DNA of 64,000 nt from Halomicrobium zhouii (GTDB taxonomy: Archaea > Halobacteriota > Halobacteria > Halobacteriales > Haloarculaceae), in contig NZ_FOZK01000002.1 in assembly GCF_900114435.1 (NCBI RefSeq), forward strand, positions 1,178,001-1,242,000, read 5' to 3'. Positions 60,493-64,000 of the stretch are shown here, one piece after another. A program made the position numbers and the translations under genes. Below the pieces are notes generated by a model, which was not told where the DNA came from, ran no database searches, and saw only the letters and a list, made by a program, of their open reading frames with translations. How positions within the stretch are numbered: the stretch's first letter is position 1; each line of letters starts with the position of its first letter.

Positions 60493-61110
60493 ATGCAGCC
60501 GGACGACGTCCGCGAGGACTGGGCCGAACGGTCGGGACAGTTCTCGCCGGCGTACTACGCCGAAATCGGACAGAACGAGGTGAGCGAGACGCTCGCCGAC
60601 GTGCTCGGTCACTACGTCGGCGACGACGCCGCGATCCTCGAGGTCGGCTGTGGCTCCGGGCGCCACCTCGCACACCTGCGAGACCACGGGTTCGAGAATC
60701 TCTCCGGGGTCGACATCAACGACGACTCCTTCGACGTGATGGCCGACCACTACCCGGGGCTTGCCGAGACCGGGAGCTTCCACACCGGCGCGCTCGAAGA
60801 CCTCCTGCCCGAGTTCGACGAGGACGCCTTCGACGTCGTCTACACCGTCGAGACGCTCCAGCACGTCCATCCCGACGACGCCTGGGTGTTCGACGAGTTC
60901 GCCCGCCTCACGACGGACCTGTTGATCACCGCGGAGAACGAGGGTAACAGCCCGAACCGGGGCCGCGACGACGCCGACGTGAGTTACGTGAACGACGAGT
61001 TCCCGCTGTTCCACCGCGACTGGAAGGACGTCTTCTCCGGGCGCGGGTTCGCCCAGCTCATTCGCGAGCCGACCGCACGGGACACGATTCGCGTGTTCCG
61101 CGTGGTCTGA
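60493..61110 (+). CDS. SAM-dependent class I methyltransferase
   Basis: A protein of 205 aa starting MQPDDVREDWAERSGQFSPA. The SAM-binding motif I is ILEVGCGSGRHLAHLRDHG (about residues 47-65), followed by the acidic GVDIND for the ribose and the motif IV-like VVYTVETLQHVHP. The substrate cannot be deduced; the surface includes an FHRDWKDVF segment that could contact it. A TATA-like AGTATAAACT lies about 30 bases upstream. It converges with the RNase J gene. Confidence 0.88.
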   Translation: MQPDDVREDWAERSGQFSPAYYAEIGQNEVSETLADVLGHYVGDDAAILEVGCGSGRHLAHLRDHGFENLSGVDINDDSFDVMADHYPGLAETGSFHTGALEDLLPEFDEDAFDVVYTVETLQHVHPDDAWVFDEFARLTTDLLITAENEGNSPNRGRDDADVSYVNDEFPLFHRDWKDVFSGRGFAQLIREPTARDTIRVFRVV

Positions 61111-61150
61111 CCCGCAGCGGGCTGCCAACTGACAGTTTTCACCGCCGGAA

Positions 61151-62494
61151 TCAGACGATCTGGATGGTGTTGCCGTTCTGGGTCACGTGGAGGTCACGAC
61201 CGAGTTCGTAGCCCTGGCTGCTGGCCAGGTCGACGTAGCCCGAGAACCCTTTCATGTCCTGGTGGGCCGGGATGACGTGCTGGGGCTGGAGTGCGTCGAG
61301 CATCTCGTAGTGGCCCTCCTGGCGCAGGTGGCCCGAGACGTGAACGTCGTCGTAGATGCGGGCCCCCTGCATCCGCAGGAGTGTCTCGGACTGGTAGCGC
61401 TGGCCCTCGTTGGTCGGCTCGGGGATGACGCCCGCCGAGAAGACGACCTTGTCGCCCTCGTCGAGTTCGTACGTCGTCTCGCCCCGGCCCATCCGGGTGA
61501 GCATCGCGCGGGGTTCGCCCTGGTGGCCCGTGACGACGGGGAGGAAGTTCTCCTTCCCCTCGCTCATGATGCGCTCGAAGGCCCGGTCGACGGACTTCCG
61601 GTGGCCGTACATCCCGAGGTCGTCGGGCAGGTCGACGGCGCCGATGCGGTCCGCGGTCCCGGAGTACTGCTCCATCGACCGGCCGAGCAGGACCGGTTCG
61701 CGCCCGATCTCGTCGGCGAACTCGACGAGCGAGGAGACGCGGGCGATGTGCGAGGAGAAGGTCGTGGCGACGATGCCGCCGTCGTAGTCCTCCAGGCTCC
61801 GCATCACGTCGTGGAGTTGCTCCCGGGCGACGGCCTCGGAGGGCGTGCGACCTTTCCTGTTCGCGTTGGTACAGTCCTCGATGTAACAGAGGACGCCCTC
61901 GCCCTCGCGACCGATTTCGCGGAAGCGCTTCATGTCGATGGGGTCGCCGATGACCGGCGTGTGGTCCATACGCTTGTCCAGGCCGTAGACGACGGCGCCT
62001 TCGGGCGTGTGGAGCACCGGGTTGATCGCGTCGATGATCGAGTGCGTGACGTTGACGAACTCCAGTTCGCAGCGTTCGCCGATCGACATCGTCTCGCCGG
62101 CTTCCATCTCGACGAGGTCGTTCTGGACGTGGAACTTGTTCTCGTCGTCTATCTCTTCCTCGACGAGCGCGAGCGTGAACGGCGTCGCGACGATGGGCGC
62201 GTCGTAGCGGTGGGCCAGTTTCGAGATGGCGCCGATGTGGTCCAGGTGGCCGTGTGTCGGCACGATCGCCTTCACCGTGCCGTCGAGTTCGGACATGACG
62301 CGGTCGTCCGGGATCGCCCCCATGTCGATGAGGTCGAGCGAGTGCATCCCCTCGACGCGGAGGTTGTCGTGAATCAGTACCTTCGAGAGATTGAGCCCCA
62401 TGTCGAAGACGACGACGTCGTCTCCGGCACGGACTGCGGTCATCTGGCGACCGACTTCCTCGTAGCCGCCGATAGTTGCGATTTCGATTTCCAT
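61151..62494 (-). CDS. rnj: Ribonuclease J
   Basis: A protein of 447 aa starting [20 protein letters not shown]. The metallo-beta-lactamase zinc motif HGHLDH is at 81-86, with later ligands in [18 protein letters not shown] and the C-terminal [11 protein letters not shown]. The beta-CASP block includes [20 protein letters not shown]. It lacks the long bacterial C-terminal domain, as usual in archaea. It is a 5'-3' exoribonuclease degrading mRNA with 5' monophosphates. A second beta-CASP RNase (aCPSF1-like) starts 1.4 kb downstream. Confidence 0.95.
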   Translation of the reverse strand: MEIEIATIGGYEEVGRQMTAVRAGDDVVVFDMGLNLSKVLIHDNLRVEGMHSLDLIDMGAIPDDRVMSELDGTVKAIVPTHGHLDHIGAISKLAHRYDAPIVATPFTLALVEEEIDDENKFHVQNDLVEMEAGETMSIGERCELEFVNVTHSIIDAINPVLHTPEGAVVYGLDKRMDHTPVIGDPIDMKRFREIGREGEGVLCYIEDCTNANRKGRTPSEAVAREQLHDVMRSLEDYDGGIVATTFSSHIARVSSLVEFADEIGREPVLLGRSMEQYSGTADRIGAVDLPDDLGMYGHRKSVDRAFERIMSEGKENFLPVVTGHQGEPRAMLTRMGRGETTYELDEGDKVVFSAGVIPEPTNEGQRYQSETLLRMQGARIYDDVHVSGHLRQEGHYEMLDALQPQHVIPAHQDMKGFSGYVDLASSQGYELGRDLHVTQNGNTIQIV

Positions 62495-62801
62495 AGCTAG
62501 GTCCGATCAGGGCGATCCCAGAACTCGGTGAGGAATCCGCCGGAAGCCGGAGAGCAGGGACGAAGTGAATCGAGCGAGACGCCGGCGTTCGCGTCGGCGC
62601 GTCGCCGATCCACCCCTGCCCGGGGACAGCACGTGTTTCGGTTAGCGAAGAGTCGGACGCGCTGACGTAAATACCCCGTGGAACGAACACTCCGTGGATC
62701 GTGACGTTCGTTCGCGCGAGGTCCCGGGACGGTACCCCCCGACCTCGACACATCGCCAGAGGCATTACGACGTGCTTCGAGAGTCCGAGCGAACGATTTC
62801 C

Positions 62802-63572
62802 ATGACAGCCACGAACGACTGTGAAGTGACGGTCGAGGGGAAGAACGCGGTAGTCATCGGCGGGACGCGCGGCATCGGTCGCGCTATCGCGCTCGCGTTC
62901 GCGCGTGACGGCGCCGACGTCGTCTCGACGAGCCGATCGGAAGACGCCGTCGCCGAAGCCGCCGCGGAGCTGCGCGACCTGGGTGCGGAGACGACGGCAG
63001 TCACCTGTGACGTCCGGGACCGCGAGTCCATCGAGACCCTCCAGCGGGAGGCCGAGGACGCGCTCGGCGAGATCGATATCCTCGTGAACTCCGCCGGCGT
63101 CGTCGCCCAGGCCTCCATCACCGAGATGACCGACGAGCAGTGGGAGACGGACATCGACGTCTGCCTCTCCGGCGTGTTTCGGGCGACCCAGATCTTCGCC
63201 CGGGAGATGTCCGACGGGAGTATCATCAACATCTCCTCGATGTCGGCCGACCAGGCCCGCGAGGAGCGCGTCGCCTACTGCGCCGCCAAGAGCGGCGTCA
63301 ACGGCATCACTCGCGCGACGGCCGCCGACCTGGCCCCGGACATCCGCGTCAACGCCATCGCGCCGGGGTTCATCAAGACGGAGATGGCCGGCCCGAAACT
63401 CGACGACGACGCCGAGTTCCGCGCGCACGTCGACGAGCGGACGCCGATGGAGCGCGTCGCCACGCCGGACGAGGTCAGCGGGCTCGCGGTCTACCTCGCC
63501 AGCGACGCCGCCTCGTTCACGACCGGCGAAGTCGTCACCGTCGACGGCGGCTTCAACCCGAGTTCGGTCTGA
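62802..63572 (+). CDS. Short-chain dehydrogenase/reductase (FabG-like)
   Basis: A protein of 256 aa from the ATG at 62802 (MTATNDCEVTVEGKNAVVIG). It is a complete classical SDR: coenzyme motif GGTRGIGRAIALAFARDG, NSAGVVAQ (NAG motif), catalytic Ser in NISSMSAD, YCAAKSG with Tyr and Lys, and IAPGFIKTEMAGP. TSRSED after the second strand (Ser-Arg, not Asp) favours NADP(H). The substrate is unknown. The stop codon is followed immediately by an ATAGTGGTGG element. Confidence 0.92.
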   Translation: MTATNDCEVTVEGKNAVVIGGTRGIGRAIALAFARDGADVVSTSRSEDAVAEAAAELRDLGAETTAVTCDVRDRESIETLQREAEDALGEIDILVNSAGVVAQASITEMTDEQWETDIDVCLSGVFRATQIFAREMSDGSIINISSMSADQAREERVAYCAAKSGVNGITRATAADLAPDIRVNAIAPGFIKTEMAGPKLDDDAEFRAHVDERTPMERVATPDEVSGLAVYLASDAASFTTGEVVTVDGGFNPSSV

Positions 63573-63662
63573 TAGTGGTGGCGGTAGTGGTTGTAACTTT
63601 GTACCGGCGTTCGCCGGCACCGACCACGTCGAACGTCAGCAAGGGCTTACAACCAGCACTAT
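63572..63662. repeat. ATAGTGGTGG inverted-repeat element, copy 2
   Basis: 91 bases. It starts ATAGTGGTGGCGGTAGTGGT, ends GGCTTACAACCAGCACTAT, and has a CCGGCG/CGCCGG hairpin in the middle. As in copy 1, its first A is the last base of the TGA stop, giving TGATAG. A 12-base partial duplication of GGTGG/TAGTGGT occurs in the left arm. Related sequences lie at 39186-39253 and 50121-50152. Confidence 0.8.
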
Positions 63663-63890
63663 GAGCTGGTCTGGCCACTCGACGAGCCTGTCCGACCACT
63701 CGAGGAGCCGGTTTGTCGTCCGAAGACGGTCCTATCGCGGAATCCCGATCGCCACTGAAATCGGCCTCCGCCGCGTTCGAGAGGAAAGGTTCATAACTGC
63801 CCTCACGCTGAGTCTATGTAACGTGCCCGAGAGCTATCGGGTTTTTCGACGGTTCTCGCGAGATCGACCGACCATGCCAATACACGACCG
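63573..63890. other. Non-coding region of 318 bp
   Basis: The left third is the inverted-repeat element. The rest (63663-63890) is the upstream region of the last gene; it is AT-richer, with a TATA-like GGTTTTTC around 63839-63846 that would place the transcript start near 63866. No gene is seen; a 77-codon reading here lacks a protein-like pattern. Confidence 0.6.
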
Positions 63891-64000
63891 ATGACGACAG
63901 CAGACGAAGCACTCGACGACATCCACGAACAGGTAGAGGCGGAGACGCCGGACGACATCACCATCTCGCGCGTCCAGTTCGAGGGGGCGGAACTGGTGAT
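63891..64000 (+). CDS. Likely aCPSF1 (FttA) beta-CASP ribonuclease, N-terminal fragment
   Basis: Only the first 36 codons are present. The fragment starts MTTADEALDDIHEQVEAETP and continues DDITISRVQFEGAELVI. That pattern (an amphipathic helix, then a DISV/DITI strand and FEGxELV) is how haloarchaeal aCPSF1 begins its N-terminal KH-like RNA-binding region. aCPSF1 is the archaeal transcription-termination and 3'-end nuclease. The assignment rests on this short stretch and could be wrong if another KH-domain protein starts the same way. Confidence 0.65.
   Translation, partial: MTTADEALDDIHEQVEAETPDDITISRVQFEGAELV

Noticed and set aside
60310-61128. N-terminal extension of the jelly-roll kinase
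   Set aside because: It is antisense to the methyltransferase gene; the TATA box at 60341-60347 fixes the start near 60309.
61194-63620. 808-codon open frame on the minus strand
   Set aside because: It overlaps RNase J in a second frame and the SDR in antisense; only the RNase J frame has motifs.

Overview
The window is a high-GC haloarchaeal chromosome segment. The predicted proteins are strongly acidic. Starts are often leaderless behind TTTTA/TTTAA TATA boxes. The gene content is archaeal: aIF2-alpha, Nop10, S27e, L44e, RNase J, halocyanin, Pilin_N pilins and an initiator tRNA with an A1-U72 pair. The genus cannot be fixed from sequence alone; Haloarcula-like relatives are plausible. I see no integrase, transposase, CRISPR array, rRNA or replication origin.

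Layout. 1-1406: start of an FAD oxidoreductase and a threonine-synthase-like protein without its PLP lysine. 1443-4333: a J-domain protein, then a translation operon (L44e, S27e, aIF2-alpha, Nop10, PAC2 protein). 4434-8851: small proteins, a DUF2298 membrane protein, and a GT2/GtrA pair likely acting on lipid-linked sugars. 8924-9424: initiator tRNA followed by hairpins that copy its T-arm. 9425-14044: an unknown protein, a purine phosphoribosyltransferase, a large membrane protein with a secreted partner, and a DUF7344-type regulator. 14204-15092: two tandem type IV pilins. 15375-23416: an Mrp-type Na+/H+ antiporter operon (E-F-G-DUF4040-B-C-D plus two more D-like subunits). 23538-30457: CoaBC, two GNAT paralogues, a TrxR-like flavoprotein, TrpB and a START-like protein. 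30495-35876: halocyanin, aldo/keto reductase, membrane proteins, an AMP-binding fragment, a secondary alcohol dehydrogenase and a MazG-like protein. 35877-50001: dnaJ, dnaK and grpE dispersed among a PQQ-propeller/PKD protein, a pilin-like protein, a Rieske fusion, a second AKR, an AI-2E permease, a secreted protein with an N-glycosylation tail, a phosphoesterase and RraA. 50184-58041: YndJ-like protein, XPB helicase and its nuclease partner Bax1, separated by a histidine kinase, a deacetylase and a PPOX protein. 58282-64000: a cytosolic histidine kinase with a jelly-roll tail, a methyltransferase, RNase J, an SDR and the start of what looks like the aCPSF1/FttA termination nuclease.

The most unusual signal is a family of short palindromes in four intergenic regions (9.1, 10.7, 31.2-31.4 and 44.9-45.2 kb). 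They share a grammar: an outer stem, often a tandem TC/TC mismatch, two base pairs, and a TNC triloop. On the complementary strand these become tandem G-A mismatches in the stable Py-GA-Pu context, capped by C-GNA-G triloops, including the d(GCGAAGC) mini-hairpin sequence. The same grammar builds a 57-residue, three-repeat insertion inside the ATPase domain of the kinase at 53427-55130. A different but perfect pair of hairpins forms a 17-residue insertion in the adjacent XPB helicase. A second dispersed element (ATAGTGGTGG ends) starts exactly at the stop codons of two unrelated genes.
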